64,000 nucleotides of DNA. Origin: Coriaria nepalensis. Its lineage: Eukaryota; Streptophyta; Magnoliopsida; Cucurbitales; Coriariaceae. Shown in pieces: positions 1 to 11,747 of the stretch; position 1 is the stretch's first letter; each line of letters begins with the position of its first letter. A program made the position numbers and the translations under genes. The stretch spans positions 1,872,501-1,936,500 of the forward strand of contig CP114484.1 of assembly GCA_027186245.1 (NCBI GenBank), in the 5' to 3' direction. The notes below the pieces were generated by a model, which was given only the letters and a program-made list of their open reading frames with translations, made no database searches and was not told the DNA's origin.

Positions 1-3000
1 ATACCCTGCAAATGCCAGCATATCCATCTCGAAACGAAGGTGGATAGACATGAAATGACCTTCATTGCGAAGCTTATCAACTATTGCTTGACTTAACTTC
101 ATAATATGTGGTTTAAATCTTAAAGCATGATAGTTAACTCTGCATCTCAATCTTTGATACTCAGGGTTGTGGATTTCTTCTTCTAGACGATGTGAAAATG
201 GAGACAGATAGATAGCACCATGCTTTTTCATCATCTGTAGAGCCTCTGTAGTATACCAACTGGCAGGAGCATCTCTAGGGGGGCGAAGCTGAGTCAATCA
301 AAACAGAAAACTTGGGAAAGGAGTTAATCTCCGTTGAATCGATGATGAAATTGATTGTGGTCATTTTTGAAAGACAAATAACAGTAACTTGTAACCTGTA
401 CAGCTTTTATCTTCTTTGTTTTGCCAATTTTTTGTATGTCGGGTATGCTCTCCACAATCCGTACATCAAACCTCAGTGAGCTAATGAAATGCTCAACATC
501 ATAGATACCATGGAAACCACTGTATATAGTAAATTTCAATCAATCAATCAGATATCATAAGTACATAAAAGCTCCACACCATACAATTCAAATGTGACAG
601 CCCTACAGCTTATAAAGGGCAAATATTATGAGCATTGTGACTTGAATAAGTTTCAGCTTTTTGAAGAACTGAAAAGCTAGATCTCAACATGTTGAAAATG
701 TGTATAGATCTCATATGTCAAATTGAAAAAGATAGTAAACCGGATAAAATAGAAACCCAAACAAAAAAAGCAGACAAAATATCAGGTGTAATTTAAGGGT
801 ACAAAAATACCTTTTTTCATGCCAAAAGGAATTGGCATCTAACTCAGGTAGAACAAGAGTGGCATTCATAATTCGTGCAGCAAGCACTGCATTACAGATC
901 TAGAACACCAAAAAAAGAACAATGAACTAATTTCAGATAGTCTACCTGTAATCAGCCCGCCCGACCTTTAATCTACACCAATTTTACCACATTACATTCT
1001 AAGCACTTAATATCTAGCTAGGCAATAAAAAGGGTAAAAGACAATTTACACCCAAATATAAAGGATAATTTACATCCAAAAACTTTGCAAAGTATAATTT
1101 ACACCCGAATACTTTTAAAAAGTATAAATAACACTCATTCTATTTATAATCGACGGAATTAGTCATGCGCCTTGCACATGAAGCTTGTGTTAATTCTTTT
1201 CAAAATTGACCATAAATACTAATATATATTTTTAACCCCAAAACTTTAATTTTATATTTTTTAATCCATTTCATTATTGTAAATGACTTTTTATCTTTTC
1301 ATTCCTTTACCACCACCAACCACTCCGGCTGCCCCACCAACAACCACCACCGCTGGATCCCTTCAACCCAATAATCATGTTTTTTAATTTATGACCTAAG
1401 AATTTTCGTTTTATTTTTATCCACTCCAAACAAAATTTTATTTCTAATTTATTCAACTTTCAAGCCCAATATTTTAATATCAACTAAATTTTCCGATTTC
1501 GGCCACCGTTGTCGTTGCAATAGCCGCTGCCATCACCGGACCTCTCTCCCCCTCTCTCTCTGATATGGGTTTTAACCCAAATCTCGATTGAGATCTGGGT
1601 TCCATCCCGAATCGATCGAGATCTGGGTTCCATCTTGGATTGATCGAGATCTGGGTTCAAGCCCAGATCAGAGAGAGAGGGAGAGAGGTCCCAGAGGGAT
1701 GGGTGCAACAGCGGTGGCGGTGGCCGCTGTGACGGCAACAGTGGCCAGAACCGGAAAATTTAGTTGAATTAAAATATTAGGGATGAAAGTTGAATAAATA
1801 AAAAAAATAAAATTTAGTTTGAGTGGATAAAAATAGAATAAAAATAAATTCCAAGGACATAAATGAAAGAAATATAAAAATATGATGATATGGTTAAAGG
1901 GATCCGACAACGGTGGGGTCGTTGGCGGCACAGGCGGAGTGGTGGAGGTGGTGGTAAGAAAGGAATGAAAAGATAAAAATTGATTTACAATAATGAAATG
2001 GATTAAAAAATATGAAATTAAAATTATGGGGTTAAAAATATAAATAAGTATTTAATTAGGGTCAATTTTGAAAATAATTAACAGTTATGTGCAAGGCACA
2101 TGACTAATTCTGTCAATTGTAAACGGAATGGGTGTTATACTTTTCAAAAGTTTTGGGTAAATTATACTTTGTGAAGTTTTCGGATGTAAATTGTCCTTTA
2201 TGTTTGAATTTGGGTGTAAATTGTCTTTTGCCCCAATAAAAATGAGAAGCTTCACTTCTCAAAAAGAAGGAAAAGAACCAAAAAAAAAAAAAAACCAAAC
2301 TCCTAACTTACAGTTTTGACCTCACAAAAAGTATGAGCAACTATAAATGGGGAGAATTCATCTAGCTTGCAATAAGTGAGAACTCAAACTGTTCGAAAAT
2401 AGGGGTGCATTAGCAAGAAATACTTACCGCACTACGTTGTTGGTTCAAACCACCATTACAGCGAACACGCAGGTACCCATTGCTTTCACTTGGTGGAGCT
2501 GTCACATCGCACAAAGACTTTAGAATACAATCTACTAAATCTCTTCAAGTTTATCATTTTGGAATCCTCTCTGCTGAGAAATAATTTTTTTTTCCAGAAA
2601 CTAGCTTACATGGCCAATCAGATCTTGGTGCTGAAGAGGGTCTCCAACCTCCAGAATCAGCACTTCTCCATAGTTCTTCCATGTCTATCTGCTTCAACAT
2701 GGAAAACAGTATGACACTCAATGTCGAACAAGTAAGAAGAAAATGCAACTGCAACTCTTATATTTTTTGGCCACTCTCCATTCATTTTCTACAAGTATAT
2801 CAACCCTATGAGTCATAGGCTATGACACATGAAAATTGCTGACACATTTTCCAATATCCCATTTAGATCACTCTGAAAGGTATTTTGTCAATTCCAATCT
2901 GTGTAGAATAAACTAAACGTCTCCATTTCCTAACTCCACTATCTAGAGAGGAATCCAAAGCTCTAGACACAATTCACTCCAGAGGCAAATGCAAAGTAAC

Positions 3001-3717
3001 TGATCTCAGGTAGAAATTTTCAATCAATTTGACTTTTCCAGTCGATCATCATGGTAGGAATTGATTTTTCCCTAGAATTGGCAGATAGCAAGTGAATTGC
3101 AGAATTAAAGAGCTGACTCAACCCTCTTACTGTAACTTTCCAGCTCACTCAACACTCGGACGACTTCATTTCGGGCTGTGTAGAACTAATTTATCACAGC
3201 CATACAATCCAACTGAAAGAAGTAGACAGACCGTATTGATCATGCTCCTGCTTCAACAAAACTATTGTTTCTAATAGCTCCGATCATCCTTTTACAACTT
3301 TAGAACAAAGCAAAAATCCAAGATCTATAGTTAAAATCCCTACATTTCCTATGCAACCAAAGAAAAACCACTATCGCTAATCACATCAAAGCTCGACATC
3401 GACTAACCTTGGAACGAGAGCTGGATCTAATACTTCCACTGCTCGTCGTGGAATACACCAGCAAAATAGTACAAATCAATACCACAACAACTGCGATCAC
3501 TAATCTTCCCACCGCTCCCTTCACTCCTCCCGTTCCTGGTTTCGCATTAGGCCGGCGATAAGGATTGCTTGGTCTGTAACAGATCAAAATTGATTTTGTC
3601 TCTATCAACAACAAACAAGCAACTCAACCTCCGATTGTTTCCGAGGGAACTTTCTTTCCGGAAAACAAAAATGGAGTTGATAACTACAAAACCGACGAGA
3701 TGAAAGTACCTTCTCAT
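1..3717 (-). CDS. O-fucosyltransferase family protein (GT106/DUF246 type), 3' end outside window
   Basis: Partial gene with seven exons readable on the minus strand: 3717-3710, 3573-3408, about 2688-2610, 2498-2428, 899-811, 519-396 and 288-1. All junctions used fit GT-AG and keep one frame. Exon 1 encodes only the first codons (ATG at 3717) and exon 2 a basic stretch followed by one membrane segment (VGRLVIAVVVVLICTILLVY), the type II topology of Golgi glycosyltransferases. Later exons carry family landmarks: SESNGYLRVRCNGGLNQQR, then ICNAVLAARIMNATLVLPEL, then FISSLR, then a segment ending in HLRFEMDMLAF. These match plant O-fucosyltransferase-like proteins (ESMERALDA1 group), thought to glycosylate cell-wall or secreted glycans; the exact acceptor is unknown. 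The C-terminal part lies beyond base 1. No stop or frameshift was seen in the visible exons. The intron between exons 4 and 5 holds a foldback transposon. Confidence 0.85.
1023..1031. repeat. Left target-site duplication of the foldback element
   Basis: CAATAAAAA here is repeated exactly at 2234-2242, immediately outside the other end of the inverted-repeat element. Confidence 0.8.
1032..2233. mobile_element. Foldback Mutator-like element with long terminal inverted repeats
   Basis: The segment is almost one large imperfect palindrome. The left arm from 1032 begins GGGTAAAAGACAATTTACAC and the right arm read backwards from 2233 begins GGGCAAAAGACAATTTACAC; the match continues through the GCCTTGCACATG / TGCCTTGCACAT blocks near 1170 and 2095 and further into GC-richer inner arms (CCACCACC against GGTGGTGG, near 1310 and 1945). 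A perfect 9-bp direct repeat CAATAAAAA flanks it (1023-1031 and 2234-2242), the duplication size typical of Mutator-like elements. The centre (about 1550-1700) repeats the motif GATCTGGGTTCCATC. No transposase is encoded, so it is non-autonomous. It sits inside an intron of the O-fucosyltransferase gene and leaves the reconstructed exons untouched. Confidence 0.85.
2234..2242. repeat. Right target-site duplication of the foldback element
   Basis: CAATAAAAA, an exact copy of 1023-1031, directly abuts the right terminal inverted repeat. Confidence 0.8.
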
Positions 3718-5081
3718 AGTTCTTCAACTGGAAGTGTTGACGCTGCAAAAATTTCAGTTCTCTTCTTTAAGAGCTATGCCACCATAGATTTATCGAACTC
3801 TGCTTACGCTATTCGGTTGGAGGGAGCGATGGAGTCATATAGAATCATCATCGATGATACAATTACTTAGATCGCCTTCCTTCCATTTTTAATTTATTGA
3901 ATTTTGCAGTTTTTTTTTTTCCTTATATTTTTGGGGATGTCGGCGGCGGGTAGCGCACCGCGGGTTCTCACTTCTAAAGGGGTCGGGTCGTATAAGTATA
4001 AGATGTAGATTATATATAATAAAATTTCGATAAATTAATAAATTAAAATTAATTAATTAAATAAAATATTAATTTATTAAAAAATATTATCAAAGAGTCG
4101 TATAAAAGAATTATTTGAATTTTTAAGATATATTATAACCGTTGATTTTATTATAAATTTTTGGACAATTATAAAATAGAGGAGTCGGATTTGAAAAATA
4201 TAAATATTTTAAAAGTAATAAATTTTATAATTTATATTTGGATAATAGATATTCATAAAATTACAATGATAAATTATTTTTAATATTATAAAATTTGATT
4301 TATAGATAATATAAATTCAAATAATTTTAATAAATTGATAGATGAATAATATATTTAAGAACTTTAAAATATAATTAAATAATTAAATTATCGTAATATA
4401 ATGAATATTGAGAATTTTTTTAATTATCTTAAAGAAAATAATATAATTTTAGAAATACTGACCGATAAGTAAATAATTGAGAGTATCTTAAAAAATGATC
4501 AAAATACTAAAATTAAATATGACTATTATAGATTCTGTTATACAAAAATATACTCTTAAAATTGTAATGAAATTGAATAATTTTTTAAATTATAATATGA
4601 GAAAACTATATAAAAACTTTTTACTATATTACAAAAAATTAGAAATAAAATTTAAGTAGATATTTAAAAAATAATAATAATAAGTGATTGAATTATATTA
4701 TAAGAATATCTCATAATTAAATTATAAATATTTTAATAAATTAATAAATGTAATAAATTTTTTTATCATATTTAAAAATAACATACTAATTTTTTTTATA
4801 TTTTAAATTTTTTTATTTAAATTTAAATTTTAAAATATTAAATTTCAAAATTATTAATAATTTTTAAAATATATTTTTTTATAAATTTAACGAATTATCA
4901 ATTTAATAAATTATAAAAAATTATTATTTAAGTACGTCGATTATTAATTTATTGTGGTATAATTGTTTTTTGGTCAAAGTTTTCCTCCCTCTTCTTTAAG
5001 AAGATCAGATCACTTCCAGTTCCAGTGCACGAAGTTTCGTAACAAGATCTTTGGAGTTTGTGAGAGTTCTCTCTTCCGAAT
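3718..5081. other. Intergenic, extremely AT-rich
   Basis: This stretch holds the 5' flank of the O-fucosyltransferase gene (to about 3860) and then about 950 bases of almost pure A/T (4010-4960) without coding potential. Motifs of the TAAATTAATAAATT kind recur at the left edge (about 4030) and, inverted, at the right edge (about 4940-4965), which could be the remains of an old AT-rich transposon. The last 100 bases form the leader of the ARPC4 copy. Confidence 0.6.
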
Positions 5082-7224
5082 ATGGTAAGCATACTCAATA
5101 ATTCCTCAGGATCTACCTCTCCTTTTTCTTAGATGTCTTAAGCTTCGTCCTGTTTGGTTGCTCAAGAAAACTACAACAGAAAGTTTCGCTTTTTGTTCTT
5201 TCTCAGCTTAGAATAGCTATGATTCAATATTTCAATTCTCTTCAGAATCAGCGATTTCAACAAGAACTAGATAAGAAACAGTACGGGTGGAGATTCAAGC
5301 TCTTGTACATAATTTTTAGTCTCCGATTTGATTTTTTCCCTGCACTGGATGTTGATCGGAATCCATTAATTTTCCTTTTGGGTTCCATAAAAGTTTCAGG
5401 GGAGCACATTGAGGTTATACTTTGCATGGATTCGGAACACTCTAGAGGCTGCAATGTGCCTGCAGGTATGTATAAGTAACTTATCTTTGTCAAGATTGAA
5501 TTCTCTTATTAGCCTGAGTATTACTGGCTTAAAAGGTGTTGATACCGCGAAAGCAGGTGATTTGACTTGCTTTACGCTCTTTCTTCGAGGTTTTTGACTG
5601 GTTATAGATATGGAGAAATCATAGTTTCCTTGATTTATAGACTTGAAGACTGTATATGAAGTAGTGCTTTGCACCTGAAATATTCATTTTCCTTAACTTA
5701 ATCTTCTGCGCTTCACCCAATTCACTTTCACATGTGCGTAATGCCTTGGTGATCCTTTTATCTTTGCAGAACTTTCCTTGTCAGGAAGTAGAGAGGCATA
5801 ACAAGCCGGAGGTTGAACTAAAGTAATGCCCTTGTATTCTTGCTCTTATTGATAATCTTATTGCTTTCTATGATGATGAAATTGCTAATATGAAGAAGTA
5901 GCTGGAATATAATATCGAGTGCGAAGTGTGAACCGAGGTAGATCTCTACATCCAGCTAGAGTATCCTTTAGCCTTCTTGGATGAGACTTGAACTGGCCCG
6001 GTGATCTTTTTTGATAAGCTGCTGGACAATAACTTTCATTTATGATTTTTTACGTTTTATTTCTCGGAAATCCCTCTATATTTGTATTTGTTCTTGAGTC
6101 ATTTATGATTTCTGGTTGATTTGCAGGACCAGTTCAGAACTTCTGCTTAATCCTTTAAGAACCCTAAAAACGTCAGTCAGTTTGTAGGATCAGTAGATAG
6201 TTCTTATTGCTGTCGACTTTTTGGAAGATTCACCTTATGTGCATTCATTTTGTTCATTACAAGGGCATCGAGTTTTGTTGGGGTGACATTAAAACTAGTC
6301 AGAATAGATTAGTTTGAGTCTCTTGATTTTGACAAGTGGAAGTTTCCTTTGCAGGTTTTGATAAGTAGAAATGAGGCAGAAAAATTCTTAATAGAGACAT
6401 CGATAAATTCACTTAGAGTAAGCCTCAAGGTGAATATTACCACCATTTCCTTGTATGATTTGTTGTTGGAACCAAATGTACCTAGCTGATGATGATTGAA
6501 TGCTTCCTATATAAAACCTGAAATGCATTCTCACACTTAATTCGACTTGTTGTTGGAGGTTGCAAGCATCAATAAAAGGAATGACCAGTTGCGCGGCTCC
6601 CATAAAAGAGAAAGCACCTTCTATTCATAAATGCCATCTTCTTCGGTATTCTTAATATCATGTTATTATTCTGCTTTGTCGGTTAAGCGGACAGATGAAC
6701 TAGAGAACATACTAACTAAAAAATTCCTTAGATTTTTGTCAACGAGGGCAGAAGCATTTCAGGTTTTGAGATGAAAACCAGTACAGGTATGTGTTTTTCA
6801 TTTACTATTTGAAACTGATATTCTGTGAAGGTAAGAAAAGTTTTTTTTTTCCCCTGAAAACCCGGTCATCATTATTGCGTTCTTTAAGTTTTTAATTATG
6901 CAATTGTGTGAAATTATCTTTCTTCTGTATTGCTCAAATACTAGGTCCAATACCGAATATGTGACAGGGGTACGATATTAGCTTTCTCATAACCAATACC
7001 CACTGTGAGGAAATGCAGAAGCATAAGCTCATTGATTTCATTGTGCAATTCATGGAGGCAAGAACTAGCACGATTGCTTTGTCTGTTCTTCTTCTTCTTC
7101 CCTTTTCTAAACAAAATTTCCCCTCAAATCACAGGATATAGATAAAGAGATAAATGAGCTTAAAATGTCGGTTAATACCCGCGGAAGGCTAGCGGCTACC
7201 GAGTTTTTGAAGCAATTCATCTAA
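5082..7224 (+). pseudogene. ARPC4: ARPC4-like (Arp2/3 complex subunit 4), decayed
   Basis: Exon pieces reading as ARPC4 occur in order: ATG at 5082; STLRLYFAWIRNTLEAAMCL near 5400-5465; [17 protein letters not shown] near 5770-5820; TSSELLLNP near 6128; VLISRNEAEKFLIETSINSL near 6356; [14 protein letters not shown] to KPVQ near 6697-6787; [10 protein letters not shown] and [12 protein letters not shown] near 6970-7054; and the terminal exon ending EFLKQFI at 7224. ARPC4 is a roughly 169-residue core subunit of the actin-nucleating Arp2/3 complex. Lesions: an in-frame TGA replaces an Arg codon in QVLRRKPVQ (about 6771). The exon starting near 6683 is preceded by CG instead of AG. The exon ending near 7054 is followed by GC rather than GT. 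The exon with TSSELLLNP lacks a donor at the usual place and would add seven codons. The stop would remove about the last third. Introns are retained, so this is not a retrocopy. Confidence 0.8.
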
Positions 7225-7711
7225 TACTTGAAGAATCAATGCCTCGCTCCCTGTCTGTATTTTGTTCTGTAATAAATTTGTATTCTGTTCATCACTGTAT
7301 ATGTTCGAACTGTTAATTTTGTCTTTCAAACTGCAGGACATTTTCCCCAAAGTAGTCCATAATATAACTTCGTTAGTTTCGTTGGTAATGCACTAGAGGG
7401 TTTATTATTGATATGTTATGTAAATATCAAAATAGTAAATTTACAGGAATGAGAGAGTTACAATACAATATCTGCATATAAAAATGTCACTTGAAAATAC
7501 CTTTATTTCGAGAGTATCTCAACCTAATATGTCCTTCCCGCTCAGCGGATATAAAATTATAATGAAGGCACTAAAAACGAGTCGTTTTGATGGGATGGGC
7601 CGTACCACAGGCCCACAAAGTCGATGCTTAAACGGCGTCATTCCTTCTACTTGGTACTCTTTGCTAAGGCTCTCTCTCTCTCTCTCTCTCTCTCTCAGAG
7701 GGAAGACAACC
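7225..7711 (+). other. Intergenic and leader with (CT)n tract
   Basis: The 3' flank of the ARPC4 copy is followed by the 5' region of the next gene. A pure CT dinucleotide run (about 7671-7697) lies 15-40 bases before the ATG at 7712. Pyrimidine-rich leaders of this type are common in plant housekeeping genes. No other gene seen. Confidence 0.6.
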
Positions 7712-8821
7712 ATGGCGTCGCCGTCTCGCCATTTGATCCAGAAAACCTCCGATTTCTCCATGAGCGTCGTTCGTTCCTTCTCCACAACCGTGAAAAATTC
7801 TCACCACAACAACCACCAGGAGAACCACAAGTATCAGGAACCAAGTGCCTATATCGGAAGCTGGAAGGCGCCGAAAAACCCCAAGGAGGCCGAGGAAAAG
7901 CTTGCTCAGCTCCGGCGGGACTATGCCAAGCAGGTGAAGAGCATCCGTAAGCTGTACATTCAAGAGGTCGAGCTCATGAGGCTCGAGAAGCAGCGGAAGG
8001 ACGAAGCCAAGAAAGAGGCACTTAGGGTTGCCAATGAGGAACGTAAGAAGCTCAAGGCGGAGGTCGCTAAAGCTCGTGCTGAAGAGCGTAAAGTTGCCGA
8101 GGAGGAGTTTCGACAAACTCTTGTATGTTTTCTTTCTCATTTTTCTCATAATCGATTGTGTAGTTTCTATTGATCTTCGAATTGGAAGAAAGTGAGGCAA
8201 AATAAGTCATTTTGAAGTGTCCAATCTGGTGTTAAAATTTGATCGGGTTAAAAAAAATGCTCGGATTATGAACTCATTTGAAAATTCTTGAAATAGGCAG
8301 AATCCATCTGTGCTTCTTTGATTCTTAGTTTGGAAGATGAATAATCAAATCATGATCACATTTTGTCAGATTCAATACTGCAATTTGATTGACTTTCATG
8401 CTTAGGATTGGAATTAGCAACGATTTCTTTCACTCCTTGAAAAATTCACTTTTTGGCCATATACATAGTTTAATTTTAGCCCAATATATTATAAATACCC
8501 ACAATGTTGAAATTTATAGATAAGCTTATGTTCCCTACATGGATGGGGATTCAATCAAGATTTCATCGTGACATAATCTCTCAACTTGTTTTCTGGCCTC
8601 AACAATTGCGTTTTTCATAAAATGATGTTTGCTTCCATGTGACATTGCAGTTGAAAGAAAGAGAAGAGAAACTTGAGAATTGGAGGATGAAGGAAAAGCT
8701 GAGGGAAGAAAAGAAAAAAGAGAACAAGGAGCTATTGCGTCGACAAAGCTCCGTGTGGATTGAAGAAGGCGTACTCGAAAAGATAATTTTGGAATCAATT
8801 ATTGATACCACACCCCTCTGA
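7712..8821 (+). CDS. Mitochondrial coiled-coil protein, mS26 (MRPS26)-like
   Basis: Two exons, 7712-8122 and 8651-8821, join in phase 0 to give 193 residues. The ATG at 7712 is preferred because it follows the pyrimidine-rich leader and opens an Arg/Ser-rich presequence (MASPSRHLIQKTSDFSMSVV), as expected for mitochondrial import. The rest is one long charged helix rich in Glu, Lys, Arg and Ala (about residues 60-175) that probably forms a coiled coil and ends SVWIEEGVLEKIILESI. The order of an import sequence, a segment like AQLRRDYAKQVKSIRKLY, a long Glu/Arg helix and a short C-terminal helix resembles mammalian mitoribosomal small-subunit protein mS26. That is a resemblance by eye and low-complexity helices can mislead. 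A ribosomal role is therefore inference; the reading frame and splice are secure. Confidence 0.75.
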
Positions 8822-10199
8822 TTCCAATGCTGTATTAGTATGGATTTCTTCTTTCATCTTTCCTCAGTTTGAAAACATAGAGAGCGAGAAATAATCAAGA
8901 TACATGATCGCCCCGGACTTTCCATAAATCATTTGTTTGAGACACTGAAGGAAATATTAGCTCAGATTATGTTTGTTTTCCAATGTTTCTTTCATGTCTA
9001 ATCTTTTCTGCTGATTCTATTTTCGGTTTTTGTTCGGTTTGCCGGATGTTACCATCTCTTGGTAGGAGAAGGAAGGTAACCTTAAACCTAGCTGTGTTTT
9101 TATTTTATTTTATTTTCTTCCCTATGTGTAAGACAACTGAAATCAGGCTACTTGTTCTGTAGTCAGCTACAAGTTAAAATAGAAAACTGCAGAAAACGAG
9201 AATTATGAAAAGGCCGGCAGGGGGGAGAGTTGGATAGATTAGGACCGATCTAGGCTTACAATTGGAATTTTAGATTATTTTGTATTAAAAAAAAAAAAAA
9301 AAAGAGGTAAATAAGGTATTTAGATAAGTGGGTGTGGATTGGTCCGACCCGCCGGGACTGAATACAGAAACCCCTTATTAAATATCAATGCATGTATGTA
9401 AGGGCTGAAAATGCAGTTTGGACCTAGTAACCAGCACTCAAATGACAAACCCAACTTTTCCAACTTTGTCATCATCTTTGACATTTAAAATGGATCGAGT
9501 AAACTGAAGTTTAAACATGGACCGTTTCTTCGTCATGAAAGGTGGTTGAGTGAAGAAGGGGCCGACAGAACGAAAGTGGATCCTAAGAACCGTCTCATAA
9601 TCTTAAGTGAGAGGGGTCCACTACCCCTCTCATTGAAAAAGGTGGGAGACGAATTCATATGATACTTGTTCCGAGAGAACAGAGCACACAACGAACTGGA
9701 GGGATAAAAGAAAAAATTATTACAGAAGGACAAGTCGTTTTCAGAATTGAAAGCGCGGTTTAATTTCTTCAACAACTAAATACAGCTAATTTAAGTACGG
9801 TACTAGGTAGGCATCTTTTTTTTTTTTTTTGGTTGTTAACGATGAATTGATAAAATCTTGGAGTTGTCGTCTTAAATCTTGACGATTTCTATTTCTGTAT
9901 TAGTTTTCCGACAGAGAGAGAGATTGCGAGTCTTAAAATATGTAAGGAAGCAAGTCAAGAAGGTAGTCAATGGTAATTACCTAACATGAACCTCGTTTTT
10001 GGATTCATTGATAATATGTTGGCACTGCTTTTCTGTCAGTTTGCAGGGAAAAAACGTGGAATTTCGTTGAATTATTGAGTCTGAAATAGGATAGAGAGAG
10101 AGAGAGGAGGGAAGCGGCGTGCTGATTCAGTCAGTTCCTTCTTCTCTTGAAGAAATCATTTTATGACCCTTGCTGGTGGAAGAAGACTGACTAATACTA
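8822..10199. other. Intergenic region
   Basis: Contains the 3' flank of the coiled-coil gene, an A-run near 9287-9303, a T-run near 9818-9831, and the leader of the RIN4-like gene with a short GA repeat near 10091-10106. Short open frames (for example 9533-9775, minus) show no family resemblance or splice context. No gene called. Confidence 0.5.
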
Positions 10200-11449
10200 A
10201 TGGCGGTGTGTGTTTTTTTAACTTGTACTAGTGTTGTTGATTCTTTCTTCTTGTTTTTCCTTGATTCGTTATTAAGTTGTTGTGGATTTTAGACTTTTAG
10301 TTTAATTTCTTACTTCATTTAGCTTTCTGCCTTCTGGGTTCTCTCATCTCTGCTTGTTTAGGGTGGTGAATCTACTGCTAGACTGTATTTGCTTCTATCT
10401 CTCTCAATGGGATTGAACTGTTTTTCTTAATAGGGTTATGGTGGAGAAAATGTAATGAAAGAACACCAGGGGTCAAGAATACTTTCATGGGTTTTGTGGA
10501 GTTTTTTTTTTTTTTTTTAATTCTTCTTATGTTCTTGTAGCAAAGAACACAAGCTCCAAAGTTTGGGGAGTGGGAAGAAAACGCCCAGTACACTACCTAC
10601 TTTGACAATGAAAGGAAGCCCAAAGGTACTAGAAAATCAACTTCTAATGATCATCAATACGAGCAAGAACAAATCGGGCCATCAACAAATCACGATTCTA
10701 CCAATCGAACGGCTGCTGTTAATTCTCCACTTCATCATCATCGTCATCAGCATTCTCACCGTCATGACCAGCATGATGGTTATGGGCTCAATCAAGAGAC
10801 TGATCCTCCATTAGGTCATGAAAACATCACAGGGCCCGAACCACCGGTTCAGCCCAGAAGGAATAAGCAATCTCCTCTTCACCCAAAAAAGGCCAGGGTA
10901 TCCTCCCCCTCATGGGAAATAAAGGGGTCACCTCAAAGTCAAGGCCATGGGCATGGCCTAGCACCATTGACTCCTGGAAGATCACGGCTACGATCAGTTA
11001 CTCGAGGCAGTGAAAGTGTATAATTCTTATGATTTTGCATAAGCACTATTACTACCATTCTATGGCTTTTTCACTTTGAAGTTTATTATGAATTTATGAT
11101 GACTTTTTATGTGATTAATATAGACTGATCACAGTGCGAGTGTACCGGCATTTGGTGAGTGGGACGAGAGCAACCCGGCATCAGCTGAGAATTTTACTCA
11201 GCTTTTCAAGTTGGTTCGAGACGAGAAGCAAAACGATGATGGAAGCTTACCGGCTGGGTCTAGAGATCAGTCTTACTCCAACGGACATGTAGTAAATGAT
11301 AGTCATCAGAGTTCCAAGGTTGGTGGAGCTCATCTTCTGTCATTATTATTACATCCTGGTTTATATTTGTTTGAGCTGTCGTATGAAATTGACATCCTCT
11401 TCCTCTTACACAGAAGAGTTGCTGCTGCTTCCCATGGGGCAAAATATGA
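10200..11449 (+). CDS. RIN4: RIN4-like (RPM1-interacting protein 4 / NOI family)
   Basis: Four exons, 10200-10205, 10541-11017, 11124-11318 and 11414-11449, all phase 0 with GT-AG junctions, encode 237 residues. RIN4 is a plasma-membrane immune regulator guarded by NLR receptors and targeted by bacterial effectors. Both NOI (AvrRpt2 cleavage-type) segments are visible: the first near residues 7-30 (APKFGEWEENAQYTTYFD) and the second near residues 166-185 (VPAFGEWDESNPASAENF). The C terminus, KSCCCFPWGKI, carries the Cys cluster used for lipid anchoring. Between the motifs lies a disordered region with an unusual His-rich stretch (HHHRHQHSHRHDQHD) and then the basic SRLRSVTRGSE block. A first exon coding for only Met-Ala is a usual layout for this family. 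No lesion seen. It converges with the BGAL9 pseudogene downstream. Confidence 0.9.
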
Positions 11450-11747
11450 CCAGATTGTCAGGAGGTCCTTTTACTGTCTCTCCTATACGAGATTTCTTAT
11501 GACATGTTATACAGATATTGTGACATTTCTTGTACCTGAAAATTTTTATGCAATCTTTTTTGCTCGAATACTTTGGTGAAATGTGTATTTTACTTTTTTT
11601 TCGCGGTATAGATGATGAATGAGGATTAACTAATTGATTTCTCAGAAAACAAGTTTTCGGGTCTTATGTTGTTTGTATACAAACAGCATAATTTTACATT
11701 CTTGGAAATGATGTATACGTAAAGAAGCCTACTAACAAAGTATATTC

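Noticed and set aside
1484..1931. Open frames inside the foldback element
   Set aside because: They arise from low-complexity palindromic arms on both strands and show no transposase features.
6128..6175. U12-type intron donor in the ARPC4 copy (AATCCTTT)
   Set aside because: It resembles but does not match the U12 consensus, and a U2-type GTCAGT lies downstream; decay is a simpler explanation.
7484..7711. Upstream in-frame extension of the coiled-coil gene
   Set aside because: The extension runs through the CT microsatellite and genomic flank; the ATG at 7712 opens a mitochondrial-type presequence.
11600..11747. A further RIN4 exon downstream of 11449
   Set aside because: KSCCCFPWGKI is the normal RIN4 C terminus; sequence beyond belongs to the minus-strand BGAL9 copy.
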